A stretch of DNA of 60,382 nt, taken from a virus. Location: the IMG/VR virus record IMGVR_UViG_3300034374_007534, positions 1 to 60,382 of that record; one strand, 5' to 3'. Positions 54,064 to 60,382 of this stretch are shown in pieces. The first letter of the stretch is position 1. Each line of letters begins with the position of its first letter. The notes below the pieces were generated by a model. The model saw only the letters and a program-made list of their open reading frames with translations. It did not search any database and had not been told where the DNA came from. A program made the position numbers and the translations under genes.

Positions 54064-54467
54064 ATGGAAGTTGTATCTGTAATTGATTCTACTTCTGTGA
54101 CTCTTTGAATTATTGTTTGATTGCTTAAACCAGGACCACGGTAAGTTTCTGCAAACTGAAATGCTGCTCCTGGAGTTGTTTGTGTGAAGTTTACTTTGGT
54201 TCCTATGCCTGTCCATGTAGAATTCACTCCGTCTATGGTTGATGTAGAAGTAGATGTAGTTGGTGACAACGCACCGTTTGCAGTGATACCAGTCCCAGAT
54301 ACGGAATATTGATACCCAGTGTTATAGTCCATCGAATTGATGGTCTCTGTTATTTTTGACCTTGTTTCTGTGTGGCTCGTCATACTTCCTTGACTAAAGT
54401 TAGGAACCACAGGCACTGCATAAGCAGGAGACCCAAGCAGTGCCAGAATAACAAATATCCTTTTCAT
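54051..54467 (-). CDS. Exported Ser/Thr-rich beta protein (minus-strand block, gene 2)
   Basis: The protein has 138 residues. The signal peptide MKRIFVILALLGSPAYA is followed by Ser/Thr/Gly-rich beta sequence: TSHTETRSKITETINSMDYN, YSVSGTGITANGALSPTTST and FQFAETYRGPGLSNQT. The YSVSG(T/D) element is shared with the protein at 54467-54961 (SYSVSGDNIAV), indicating paralogy or a shared fold. The ATG overlaps the stop of the upstream gene (TAATG), so the two are coupled. It is likely periplasmic or surface exposed. Function unknown. Confidence 0.7.
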   Translation of the reverse strand: MKRIFVILALLGSPAYAVPVVPNFSQGSMTSHTETRSKITETINSMDYNTGYQYSVSGTGITANGALSPTTSTSTSTIDGVNSTWTGIGTKVNFTQTTPGAAFQFAETYRGPGLSNQTIIQRVTEVESITDTTSIFSQ

Positions 54468-54961
54468 TATCTTACAGACAGTTCTGTTACGAATTGACCT
54501 GTTGCTGAAGTACCAGCACCACCAGCAGTCAGAGTGATTGCTCCTGCGGTGTCGATGGTTCCAGCAAGTGCTCCAGCAGTTCCACCAACCTGTGTGGTAG
54601 ATTCTCCATAAAGATTTGGAGTATCAATCTGACCAGCAGAGAGTGCTGTCTGTGTAGTAACTACTGTGTCACCAATAAAAGTATTCTCAGCAAAACTAAA
54701 TGACTGACCGTCATTATTGATTGCATAAGAACCTGCACTTACAGTTGCAGGTGCCGTAGCAGATCCGCCTGTAAGACCACCAAGAGTAGTAACTGCGATG
54801 TTGTCTCCAGATACTGAGTAAGAAGAACCAAGTCTTGTAGACTGAACTGCTGGACCTTCTACTGTCAGTTGAACTGAAGAAGAAATTTTGCTAGTAAGAT
54901 CGGCATGTGCAGGTGCCGCCATCAGTAACATTCCACCAAGTAGAAGAGAAATTCTTTTCAT
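54467..54961 (-). CDS. Exported beta-rich protein (minus-strand block, gene 1)
   Basis: The protein has 164 residues. The signal peptide MKRISLLLGGMLLMAAPAHA is followed by beta repeats rich in Thr, Gly and Ala: SSVQLTVEGPAVQSTRLGSS, YSVSGDNIAVTTLGGLTGG, YAINNDGQSFSFAENTF and QVGGTAGALAGTIDTAGAIT. There are no cysteines. It starts the only minus-strand operon in the window; the genes run 54961 to 53401 and all three carry signal peptides. A late promoter-like AATAAATA (54991-54998, minus strand) lies 30 bases upstream. The family is unknown to me; a surface-exposed or fibril-like role is only a guess. Confidence 0.7.
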   Translation of the reverse strand: MKRISLLLGGMLLMAAPAHADLTSKISSSVQLTVEGPAVQSTRLGSSYSVSGDNIAVTTLGGLTGGSATAPATVSAGSYAINNDGQSFSFAENTFIGDTVVTTQTALSAGQIDTPNLYGESTTQVGGTAGALAGTIDTAGAITLTAGGAGTSATGQFVTELSVR

Positions 54962-54990
54962 TACTTTTCTGTAGGGTATTTGTGTATTTG

Positions 54991-54998
54991 TATTTATT
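54991..54998 (-). promoter_or_regulatory. Late promoter-like element for the minus-strand block
   Basis: On the minus strand the sequence reads tataataaatac, containing AATAAATA 30 bases before the ATG at 54961. It lies within a divergent promoter region with the + strand fibre gene at 55076. Confidence 0.45.
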
Positions 54999-55003
54999 AT
55001 AAA

Positions 55004-55032
55004 TTGACTTTAATTTTAATTTAGACTAAGAT
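55004..55032 (+). promoter_or_regulatory. Sigma70-type promoter candidate TTGACT-17-TAAGAT
   Basis: TTGACT 55004-55009, 17 bases and TAAGAT 55027-55032 form a moderate vegetative-type promoter before the fibre gene at 55076. It lies just in front of the late element at 55042. Confidence 0.4.
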
Positions 55033-55041
55033 TTTTAAATG

Positions 55042-55060
55042 GAATAAATACTATATAAAG
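55042..55060 (+). promoter_or_regulatory. Late promoter element shared with 20186
   Basis: gaataaatactatataaag is identical to 20186-20204. It ends 15 bases before the ATG at 55076, so if AATAAATA is the -10, the message starts very close to the gene. Confidence 0.6.
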
Positions 55061-55075
55061 GAATTTTTTATATTG

Positions 55076-57049
55076 ATGGGCACTTTTAAACGTTTTAATA
55101 GGTCTTCAAATTATTTGGACAAAAAAATCCAAGAATTAAATGAGGATATGAAAAAGAATGGTGTCCATTTAAAAGAGGACACTCAAAATTTTGATGCTGT
55201 TTTTAATTGGCGAGATCAATTTGAACAATATCAAAAAAAAGAAGAACAAAATGTAGATTTAGTTGAAGACATTATTGTAGAAGTTAGGGAAAAAAATAGG
55301 CATCTCTCATCTGTAGAGGCATCTATAAAAGAAGCAAAATTAAATGAGGCAAATGATATTTTTAATGAGTTATATGGTCGCCAGGTAGAAGGAGTTGCTA
55401 TAGGGGTAATTAAGAATCATATTGGTGAGATTGAAACTTTAAAAGAAGATATTATTTTAGAGATACAAAAAGCAAAAGATTTAAGACTTCTTGAAACTAG
55501 ATTAGATGAACTAGATTCTAGATATAAGATTCTGTCTGAAAAAGTTGCTAAAGGATCACAAAAAAAAGTTAGTGCAGATAGTCCTGTAACATTCTCTCAA
55601 CTTCAAGATCATTATCAAAAACTTGTTGGTAAACTCCAACAAGAACTTGCCATGGTTGGAAGTGGTGGTGGTGAAGTAAACTTACAATACCTTGATGACA
55701 TTGTTGGTATTGCCACTAATGCTAGTGCATATGATGGTAAGTATTTAAAATATGATCATTCAATTCAAAGATTTGTTTTCTCAACAGTGACAACTGGATT
55801 GTCAACTGAGACTCAGACATTAAACAATGTATTAGCACTTGGTAATACCTCTTCTTTAGGAATTAGTGTTGGTGTTGTAACTGCAACTTCTTTTGTTGGT
55901 GATGGTTCTGGATTAACTAATCTCCCTTCTGGTGGGGCTGGAGTTGGAACTAATGGAAGTATAAACACCACTGGAATTATTACTGCAGCATCATTTGTTG
56001 GTGATGGTTCTACTTTATCTGGTGTTGTTACTTCAGTATCTGGAGGTGCTGGAATTAATGTAAGTCAATCTACTGGTAGTATTATTATTACTGCTACTGG
56101 TGGATCAAGTTCTGGAATTGGTTATTCTGATCTCTCTGTATATGTTGGATCTCCTGGAATAAGTTCCTTATCTTATGATAGTGACTTTGGTATTTTTACA
56201 TACATACCACCAAGTTTTTCTGGATATGCAACAACTGAATCTATTGTAGGATTTACAACTGCTGGAGATCTTGTAGGTTTCTCCACTGCTGGAGATCTAG
56301 TTGGATTCTCTACCGCTGGAGATCTTGTGGGGTTCTCCACTGCTGGAGATCTTGTAGGGTTTACAACTGCTGGTGACCTTGTAGGGTTCTCTACCGCTGG
56401 AGATTTAGTTGGATTCTCTACTGCTGGAGATCTAGTTGGATTCTCTACCGCTGGAGATCTTGTAGGGTTTACAACTGCTGGTGACCTTGTAGGATTCTCT
56501 ACTGCTGGAGATCTAGTTGGATTCTCTACTGCTGGAGATCTTGTAGGGTTTACAACTGCTGGTGACCTTGTAGGGTTTGTTACAACTGGAGATGTAACTG
56601 TAATTGGAATTGATACTAGCGGTACTTCTAATTTTACTAACGTTAATATTAGTGGAATCGTAACCTTTAGTTCTAGTGCTCTGTTTGGTGGCGGAACACA
56701 AGAAGCATTTGATACTTTGAATAGTTCTACGGGAACGGTATCTCATGATTGTTCAACTGGACATATTTTTTACCACACTAATCCTTCGGCAAATTGGACA
56801 GCAAATCTCACTAATCTTACACTTAGTGCTGAGTATGGAACTACAATCACAATTGTTGTAAATCAAAATGATCCTGCATTTATGCCAACATCACTGCAAA
56901 TAGGTGGTGTATTGCAATCAATTAAGTGGCAGGGCAATTCAATACCATCTGGAACTGCATCTGGAATTGATGTTGTCTCCTTTAGTATTCTGAATGATGG
57001 TGGAACATATGTTGTAATGGGTCAAAGTGTTTCGTTTGGTGGAGTCTAA
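55076..57049 (+). CDS. Virion fibre-like protein with coiled coil and GFSTAGDLV repeats
   Basis: The protein has 657 residues from ATG 55076 (a TTG just before is in frame). Residues 1-190 are mostly coiled coil (KIQELNEDMKKNGVHLKEDT, then EIETLKEDIILEIQKAKDLR). About 200-390 is a Gly/Ser beta region with fibre repeats (LSISVGVVTATSFVGDGSGL-type text: VGVVTATSFVGDGSGLTNLP; TGIITAASFVGDGSTLSGVV). About 391-507 is twelve perfect-length 9-residue repeats of VGF(S/T)TAGDL plus one degenerate copy. The C-terminus is beta-rich (TAEYGTTITIVVNQNDPAF-like). It resembles tail-fibre and baseplate fibre proteins of T4-like cyanophages. It stops with a TAATG overlap into the lectin-like gene. Confidence 0.75.
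   Translation: MGTFKRFNRSSNYLDKKIQELNEDMKKNGVHLKEDTQNFDAVFNWRDQFEQYQKKEEQNVDLVEDIIVEVREKNRHLSSVEASIKEAKLNEANDIFNELYGRQVEGVAIGVIKNHIGEIETLKEDIILEIQKAKDLRLLETRLDELDSRYKILSEKVAKGSQKKVSADSPVTFSQLQDHYQKLVGKLQQELAMVGSGGGEVNLQYLDDIVGIATNASAYDGKYLKYDHSIQRFVFSTVTTGLSTETQTLNNVLALGNTSSLGISVGVVTATSFVGDGSGLTNLPSGGAGVGTNGSINTTGIITAASFVGDGSTLSGVVTSVSGGAGINVSQSTGSIIITATGGSSSGIGYSDLSVYVGSPGISSLSYDSDFGIFTYIPPSFSGYATTESIVGFTTAGDLVGFSTAGDLVGFSTAGDLVGFSTAGDLVGFTTAGDLVGFSTAGDLVGFSTAGDLVGFSTAGDLVGFTTAGDLVGFSTAGDLVGFSTAGDLVGFTTAGDLVGFVTTGDVTVIGIDTSGTSNFTNVNISGIVTFSSSALFGGGTQEAFDTLNSSTGTVSHDCSTGHIFYHTNPSANWTANLTNLTLSAEYGTTITIVVNQNDPAFMPTSLQIGGVLQSIKWQGNSIPSGTASGIDVVSFSILNDGGTYVVMGQSVSFGGV
56246..56596 (+). repeat. 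27-bp tandem repeats (VGF(S/T)TAGDL)
   Basis: Twelve contiguous 27-base units (56246-56569) and one degenerate unit (to 56596) encode VGFTTAGDL or VGFSTAGDL. The order of T and S units suggests partial higher-order copies of three units. Near-identical DNA makes the array prone to gain or loss. Confidence 0.9.
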
Positions 57050-57900
57050 TGCCATTTTTTAGTTCTTTTAGTAGTTCTTTTTTTGCTGGAAGAAGATCTA
57101 CTGCATTCTCTACACTTAATCCTTGGGGACCATCGGATGAGTCTTCTTTAGTTGCTTGGTGGGATGCTTCAGATTCTTCAACTATTACAACATCTGGATC
57201 CACTGTAACAGAAATAGCAGATAAATCTGGTAATTCTTTTACTATTTTTGGAACTAATACACCAACAACTACAACATTGAATGGACTTGATGCTATTGAT
57301 TTTGATGGATCATTTGTTAGTGGTACTGATAGGGCATTGACTGCATCAAACACTAATTTTGGTATAACAGATGGTAATATTATTATTGTGGGTGCTTTGA
57401 ATATTAATGGTGTAGGGAATGAAAGAGATTCTATTTGGAGTATTTTAGATAATGACGGAAGTAATAATGATATTCATTTAAGAGCAGGAAATATCTCACA
57501 ATTTATTGCTGCGTTTGAAACTGATGGTTTGGGATCTTCGGGACTTGCTCTTTCTGGAGGAAATACTAGAAATTGGGCAGGTGGACCTTATCTTGGAGAC
57601 ACTATTCACTCTACTATTTGTGACTTCTCTGGTAATGATATCTATGGTCGCATGAATGGAACACAAAGAATTAATATTGCGGATGAATATTTTACTGCAG
57701 TTAACATGTCAAACTCTACGTTTTTGATTCATGTTAACAGAGCAGAAAATAGAGAATTGGATGGTCAGTTTGCTGAACTTATGATCTTTAATAGTAATGA
57801 TCAGGCATTGGCAGTTAAAGCAGAGGGTTATCTAGCACATAAATGGTCAATGACATCCCTTCTTCCCTCTGGTCACTTGTATAAAAATTCTGCCCCTTGA
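57049..57900 (+). CDS. LamG/concanavalin-like lectin virion protein
   Basis: The protein has 283 residues. SSLVAWWDASDSSTITTSG and TEIADKSGNSFTIFGTN in the first third are the usual entry of LamG/jelly-roll domains in phage fibre proteins. The C-terminal third has STFLIHVNRAENRELDGQFA, ELMIFNSNDQ and KAEGYLAHKWSMTSLLPSGH, which is the common phage lectin-domain ending (E(G/I)YLAHKW). It would bind glycans and is probably a receptor-binding or adhesive virion component. It is translationally coupled to the fibre gene at 55076 (TAATG). The stop codon lies within the -35 of a psbA promoter. Confidence 0.75.
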   Translation: MPFFSSFSSSFFAGRRSTAFSTLNPWGPSDESSLVAWWDASDSSTITTSGSTVTEIADKSGNSFTIFGTNTPTTTTLNGLDAIDFDGSFVSGTDRALTASNTNFGITDGNIIIVGALNINGVGNERDSIWSILDNDGSNNDIHLRAGNISQFIAAFETDGLGSSGLALSGGNTRNWAGGPYLGDTIHSTICDFSGNDIYGRMNGTQRINIADEYFTAVNMSNSTFLIHVNRAENRELDGQFAELMIFNSNDQALAVKAEGYLAHKWSMTSLLPSGHLYKNSAP

Positions 57901-57926
57901 CCTTCTGTGGGGGGTCCATGTATAAT
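57897..57926 (+). promoter_or_regulatory. Distal psbA promoter candidate TTGACC-18-TATAAT
   Basis: TTGACC 57897-57902 overlaps the preceding stop codon. After 18 bases comes a perfect TATAAT (57921-57926). It is 243 bases before psbA and would give a long leader with several hairpins. Confidence 0.55.
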
Positions 57927-57968
57927 ACGTGAGTCTTCGGGACACACCGATTCAATCCAAATAAAGGA

Positions 57969-57997
57969 TTGACAAATACGGAAAATCGAAGTACACT
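57969..57997 (+). promoter_or_regulatory. Proximal psbA promoter candidate TTGACA-17-TACACT
   Basis: A perfect TTGACA (57969-57974), 17 bases and TACACT (57992-57997). A TAAATAAAT stretch overlaps the downstream side and could serve late transcription. Confidence 0.65.
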
Positions 57998-58017
57998 AAA
58001 TAAATCAACACGTTAAG

Positions 58018-58117
58018 GAATGTAACATTCTGTTAACCGTTGTAACACCTGCCGCTTGACCGAGACTAGGCAGGTATATCAATCCGTCTCTCATATCCTA
58101 GACTGAGGGTGTCTAGG
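58018..58117 (+). promoter_or_regulatory. Structured psbA 5' leader
   Basis: Three inverted repeats lie in the leader: GAATG/CATTC (58018-58030), CCTGCC/GGCAGG (58048-58074) and CCTAGAC/GTCTAGG (58097-58117). No strong Shine-Dalgarno sequence is visible before the ATG at 58170. The leader may control translation or message stability. Confidence 0.5.
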
Positions 58118-58169
58118 AAATAAGTACCTCCACCATTTCCCTGATGGATCTACTTACTAGTTAATTAAA

Positions 58170-59252
58170 ATGTCTTCATCTACTCTTTCACGTCAACAAC
58201 AATCGAATACTTGGGAACAGTTTTGCAATTGGGTAACCAGCACTGACAATCGTCTGTATGTTGGTTGGTTCGGAGTCCTCATGATTCCTTGCCTGCTCGC
58301 CGCTACTACTTGTTTCATCATTGCCTTTATTGGTGCTCCCCCTGTGGACATCGACGGCATCCGTGAACCCGTTGCTGGTTCGCTCATGTATGGTAACAAC
58401 ATCATCTCTGGTGCTGTTATCCCTAGCTCCAATGCTATTGGTCTCCACTTCTATCCCATCTGGGAAGCAGCATCTCTTGATGAATGGCTCTATAACGGCG
58501 GTCCTTTCCAACTGGTAGTCTTCCACTTCCTGATCGGCATCTATGCATACATGGGACGTGAGTGGGAACTTTCTTACCGTCTGGGTATGCGTCCATGGAT
58601 CTGTGTAGCATATTCTGCTCCAGTTGCTGCTGCGAGTGCAGTGTTCCTGGTCTATCCTTTTGGTCAAGGTTCTTTCTCCGATGCTATGCCCCTGGGTATC
58701 AGTGGCACCTTTAACTACATGCTTGTCTTCCAAGCAGAGCACAACATCCTGATGCACCCCTTCCACATGCTTGGAGTTGCTGGTGTCTTTGGTGGTTCTC
58801 TGTTCAGTGCTATGCACGGTTCTCTGGTTACTTCCTCGCTGGTTCGTGAAACCACTGAGAACGAGTCACAGAACTATGGTTACAAGTTCGGTCAAGAAGA
58901 AGAGACCTACAACATCGTTGCTGCTCATGGTTACTTCGGTCGCCTGATCTTCCAATACGCTTCCTTCAACAACTCCCGTTCGCTGCACTTCTTCCTCGCA
59001 GCATGGCCTGTTGTCGGTATCTGGTTCACTGCACTGGGCGTTAGCACCATGGCATTCAACCTGAACGGATTCAACTTCAACCAGTCCATCATTGATGGTC
59101 AAGGTCGTGTTATTAACACCTGGGCTGATGTTCTGAACCGTGCTGGTCTGGGCATGGAGGTGATGCACGAGCGCAACGCCCACAATTTTCCTCTGGATCT
59201 CGCAGCAGCATCTACTACTCCTGTAGCAATGACTGCTCCTTCCATTGGTTGA
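58170..59252 (+). CDS. psbA: Photosystem II D1 protein
   Basis: The protein has 360 residues, complete and without an intron. Numbering is shifted by one from the standard: tyrosine Z is Y162, and the manganese ligands D171, E190, H333, E334, D343 and A345 are all present, as are H199, H216 and H273. The residue corresponding to D1-130 is Glu (GREWELSYR), as in the high-light D1 forms. The PEST-like loop [15 protein letters not shown] and the C-terminal processing site after A345 are normal. Phage D1 replaces damaged host D1 and keeps photosynthesis running during infection. It has two upstream promoter candidates and a strong terminator. Codon use is more GC-rich than in its neighbours. Confidence 0.98.
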   Translation: MSSSTLSRQQQSNTWEQFCNWVTSTDNRLYVGWFGVLMIPCLLAATTCFIIAFIGAPPVDIDGIREPVAGSLMYGNNIISGAVIPSSNAIGLHFYPIWEAASLDEWLYNGGPFQLVVFHFLIGIYAYMGREWELSYRLGMRPWICVAYSAPVAAASAVFLVYPFGQGSFSDAMPLGISGTFNYMLVFQAEHNILMHPFHMLGVAGVFGGSLFSAMHGSLVTSSLVRETTENESQNYGYKFGQEEETYNIVAAHGYFGRLIFQYASFNNSRSLHFFLAAWPVVGIWFTALGVSTMAFNLNGFNFNQSIIDGQGRVINTWADVLNRAGLGMEVMHERNAHNFPLDLAAASTTPVAMTAPSIG

Positions 59253-59272
59253 TAAATAAATCATTGTCGTGC

Positions 59273-59298
59273 AAAGGATCCTTCGGGATCCTTTTTTT
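59273..59298 (+). terminator. psbA terminator with UUCG tetraloop
   Basis: AAAGGATCC (59273-59281) pairs with GGATCCTTT (59286-59294) across TTCG, a very stable loop, with a T-run to 59298. A late promoter begins at the last T. Confidence 0.9.
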
Positions 59299-59305
59299 AT
59301 AAATA
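59298..59305 (+). promoter_or_regulatory. T4-type late promoter (perfect TATAAATA)
   Basis: A perfect TATAAATA starts at the last T of the psbA terminator and lies 34 bases before the HNH gene at 59340. The HNH gene can therefore be transcribed late and independently of psbA. Confidence 0.65.
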
Positions 59306-59339
59306 TCAGCACTCTTCAGAAGATGATTGAATATTTAAA

Positions 59340-59735
59340 ATGAAAACTTGTAGTAAATGTAAAAAACAATTACCAACTTCTGACTTTTCTCCTGCTAATG
59401 GTGGAAAATATTTGAGACCAGAATGTAAAAAATGTGCAAGAGTTTTATCAAAACAGAGAAAACTATTGAAAGAAAAATACGGTTATCCAAACAAAAATCA
59501 TACTTGTCCGATATGTTTGAGAAATGAAACTCAATTAGTTGGTACAGGTGGAAATGCAAGTATTTGGGTTGTTGATCATGATCATCTAACAAATAAATTT
59601 AGAGGTCATATTTGTCATCAATGCAATAGAGGATTGGGATTATTTCAGGATGATATTTCAAGATTTAGTAGAGCAATTGAATATCTTGTTGCTGAGTCAA
59701 CTCCTGTTGCTCTGACTGCTCCAACCATCGGTTGA
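59340..59735 (+). CDS. HNH (endonuclease VII-like) homing endonuclease with a PsbA-like tail
   Basis: The protein has 131 residues. Zinc-binding pairs CxxC lie at C4/C7, C29/C32, C56/C59 and C92/C95, and the active-site strand WVVDHDHL (D79, H80, D81, H82) precedes HICHQCNRGLGLFQDD, matching the endonuclease VII/HNH group. The last 12 residues (STPVALTAPTIG) repeat the C-terminus of the upstream PsbA ([12 protein letters not shown]), with about 83% identity over 36 bases including the stop. Free-standing HNH endonucleases next to psbA are known in cyanophages, where they cut psbA. The tail points to former insertion in psbA. It lies between the psbA terminator and another terminator at 59762. 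Confidence 0.85.
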   Translation: MKTCSKCKKQLPTSDFSPANGGKYLRPECKKCARVLSKQRKLLKEKYGYPNKNHTCPICLRNETQLVGTGGNASIWVVDHDHLTNKFRGHICHQCNRGLGLFQDDISRFSRAIEYLVAESTPVALTAPTIG

Positions 59736-59760
59736 TTCAAAACTGAATACATGATATAAT
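59732..59760 (+). promoter_or_regulatory. Sigma70-type promoter candidate TTGATT-17-(TGA)TATAAT
   Basis: TTGATT 59732-59737 overlaps the HNH stop codon. After 17 bases comes an extended -10, TGaTATAAT (TATAAT 59755-59760). The start near 59767 falls within the left arm of the following terminator hairpin, so its own transcripts would escape it. Confidence 0.55.
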
Positions 59761-59761
59761 T

Positions 59762-59786
59762 AGAGGGTCATTTGACCCTCTTTTTT
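59762..59786 (+). terminator. Rho-independent terminator abutting the next start codon
   Basis: AGAGGGTC (59762-59769) pairs with GACCCTCT (59774-59781) across ATTT and is followed by six T to 59786. The ATG at 59788 comes one base later. Confidence 0.85.
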
Positions 59787-59787
59787 A

Positions 59788-59988
59788 ATGGAAAGACGTA
59801 ATGATCCTTTAAAGCAGGGATTTTATTGTGTTGATTATGTTCTTGATGGTAAGGATGAAGTTTCTGTTTATTTTGAAATAGAATCTGCTCAAAGTGCGGT
59901 AGCTTCATATATTAGGAGAGGTATAGAATGTAAAGGAATGAGACATTGGAAACCAAAGTTAGAAATTATGTCTATTAAAAAGAAATGA
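59788..59988 (+). CDS. Small soluble protein, function unknown
   Basis: The protein has 66 residues, starting MERRNDPLKQGFYCVDYVLD and containing VSVYFEIESAQSAVASYIRR and HWKPKLEIMSIKKK. A beta-alpha-beta pattern with a basic end could bind nucleic acid, but no family is recognised. It has no Shine-Dalgarno sequence; a terminator hairpin and T-run lie right before the ATG. The stop overlaps the next gene's start (ATGA at 59985-59988), supporting real translation and coupling to the LOG-family gene. Confidence 0.6.
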   Translation: MERRNDPLKQGFYCVDYVLDGKDEVSVYFEIESAQSAVASYIRRGIECKGMRHWKPKLEIMSIKKK

Positions 59989-60382
59989 AAAAAGTAGCAA
60001 TTTTTGGATCAGCAAGAACAAATCCAGACTCTAATCTTTATAGGGCAGTAGAAAAATTAGCTAAGAATATATCTGCAAATGGTTGGACTGTAGTTACTGG
60101 TGGTGGTCCTGGAACAATGGAAGCGGCAAATAAAGGTGCTATGGAAGGATGTGGTGGTGATCACCTTTGCTCAATTGCACAAGCAATTTATTTGCCTTTT
60201 GAAGAAGGAGTCAATTCCTACGTTCAAGAATATGAAAAGCATGAAACTTTTTATTCCAGATTAAAAACATTTGCAGAGTGTGATGCATTTGTTGTTACTC
60301 CTGGTGGAGTTGGGACTCTTCTTGAGATGGCATTGATCTATCAATTAGTCCAGGTTGGTCATATGGATCAAAAACCAATCAT
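59985..60382 (+). CDS. LOG-family Rossmann protein, 5' part
   Basis: The frame runs off the end of the window; 132 residues are visible. KKVAIFGSARTNPDS, then VVTGGGPGTMEAANKGAMEG (about residues 36-55) and VVTPGGVGTLLEMALIYQL (about 102-120) are the strands and the PGGxGT-x2-E motif of the LOG/'lysine decarboxylase-like' family (nucleoside 5'-monophosphate phosphoribohydrolases and relatives). These proteins cleave or bind nucleotides; the older lysine decarboxylase name is not supported by their chemistry. It would fit nucleotide salvage during infection. It starts in an ATGA overlap. The C-terminus is missing, so completeness cannot be judged. Confidence 0.8.
   Translation, partial: MKKVAIFGSARTNPDSNLYRAVEKLAKNISANGWTVVTGGGPGTMEAANKGAMEGCGGDHLCSIAQAIYLPFEEGVNSYVQEYEKHETFYSRLKTFAECDAFVVTPGGVGTLLEMALIYQLVQVGHMDQKPI

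Noticed and set aside
54063-54216. The ATG at 54216 as the true start of the third minus-strand gene.
   Set aside because: It would overlap the previous gene by 166 bases and add about 50 Arg/Ser/Asn-rich residues in front of a signal peptide-like sequence.
58188-58817. 209-residue open frame on the minus strand opposite psbA.
   Set aside because: It has no start signals and lies wholly opposite a highly conserved gene whose GC-rich codons remove stops on the other strand.
58170-59252. A group I intron in psbA, as in some cyanophages with a neighbouring HNH gene.
   Set aside because: The D1 frame is continuous at normal length with every ligand in register, so there is no intron.
59772-59800. 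TTGACC in the terminator before 59788 as a -35 element.
   Set aside because: No -10-like hexamer lies 16-18 bases downstream; the usable promoter is the TTGATT/TATAAT pair just upstream.

Overview
The window is part of the genome of a large T4-like myovirus infecting marine picocyanobacteria (Synechococcus or Prochlorococcus). The evidence is a full-length psbA, two high-light-inducible (hli) genes, a ferredoxin, heme oxygenase, a PcyA bilin reductase, a CpeT-type gene, T4-type late promoters (TATAAATA and close variants), AT-rich sequence, and genes that abut or overlap (ATGA, TAATG) almost throughout. All genes are on the + strand except one three-gene block at 53.4-55.0 kb. No tRNA or CRISPR array was seen by eye.

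Layout. (1) 1-3940: end of a surface-glycan cluster (nucleotidyltransferase, sulfotransferase, GDPD-like protein, GT-B and GT25 glycosyltransferases). (2) 3937-5156: ho1 and cpeT. (3) 5206-37191: a 32-kb virion-fibre region. It holds two copies of a two-gene fibre pair, a 3363-residue repeat protein, a 4724-residue collagen-like protein and a His-rich tail-collar tip protein. (4) 37302-45489: a second glycan cluster (beta-propeller glycosidase-like, GT2, GT11, GT25, methyltransferases), ending in a 994-residue multidomain enzyme. (5) 45499-49382: pcyA, a porin-like exported protein, hli, petF, a peroxiredoxin and a second hli, with compact sigma70-type promoters and strong hairpin terminators. 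(6) 49498-54961: exported and membrane proteins (lysozyme-like, HEGWH metalloprotease, small membrane proteins), a thermonuclease-fold protein, and three signal-peptide proteins on the minus strand. (7) 55076-57900: two more fibre/lectin-like virion proteins. (8) 57897-60382: psbA with two candidate promoters and a structured leader, an HNH endonuclease whose C-terminus copies that of PsbA, and a partial LOG-family gene.

How the parts work together. Ho1 and PcyA would convert heme to phycocyanobilin using electrons from the phage ferredoxin, with CpeT handling bilins. PsbA and the Hli proteins sustain photosystem II during infection. The glycan clusters flank the fibre genes and may remodel host surface glycans or decorate virion fibres. 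The exported proteins probably act on the cell envelope or in lysis.

Most notable: the giant collagen-like fibre and its origin from a duplicated fibre pair; the psbA tail on the HNH gene; four start codons placed directly behind terminator-like hairpins; promoters embedded in terminators; a 28-residue membrane peptide between hli and petF; and a minus-strand exported gene with no normal start codon. All calls rest on reading the sequence; no database search was run.
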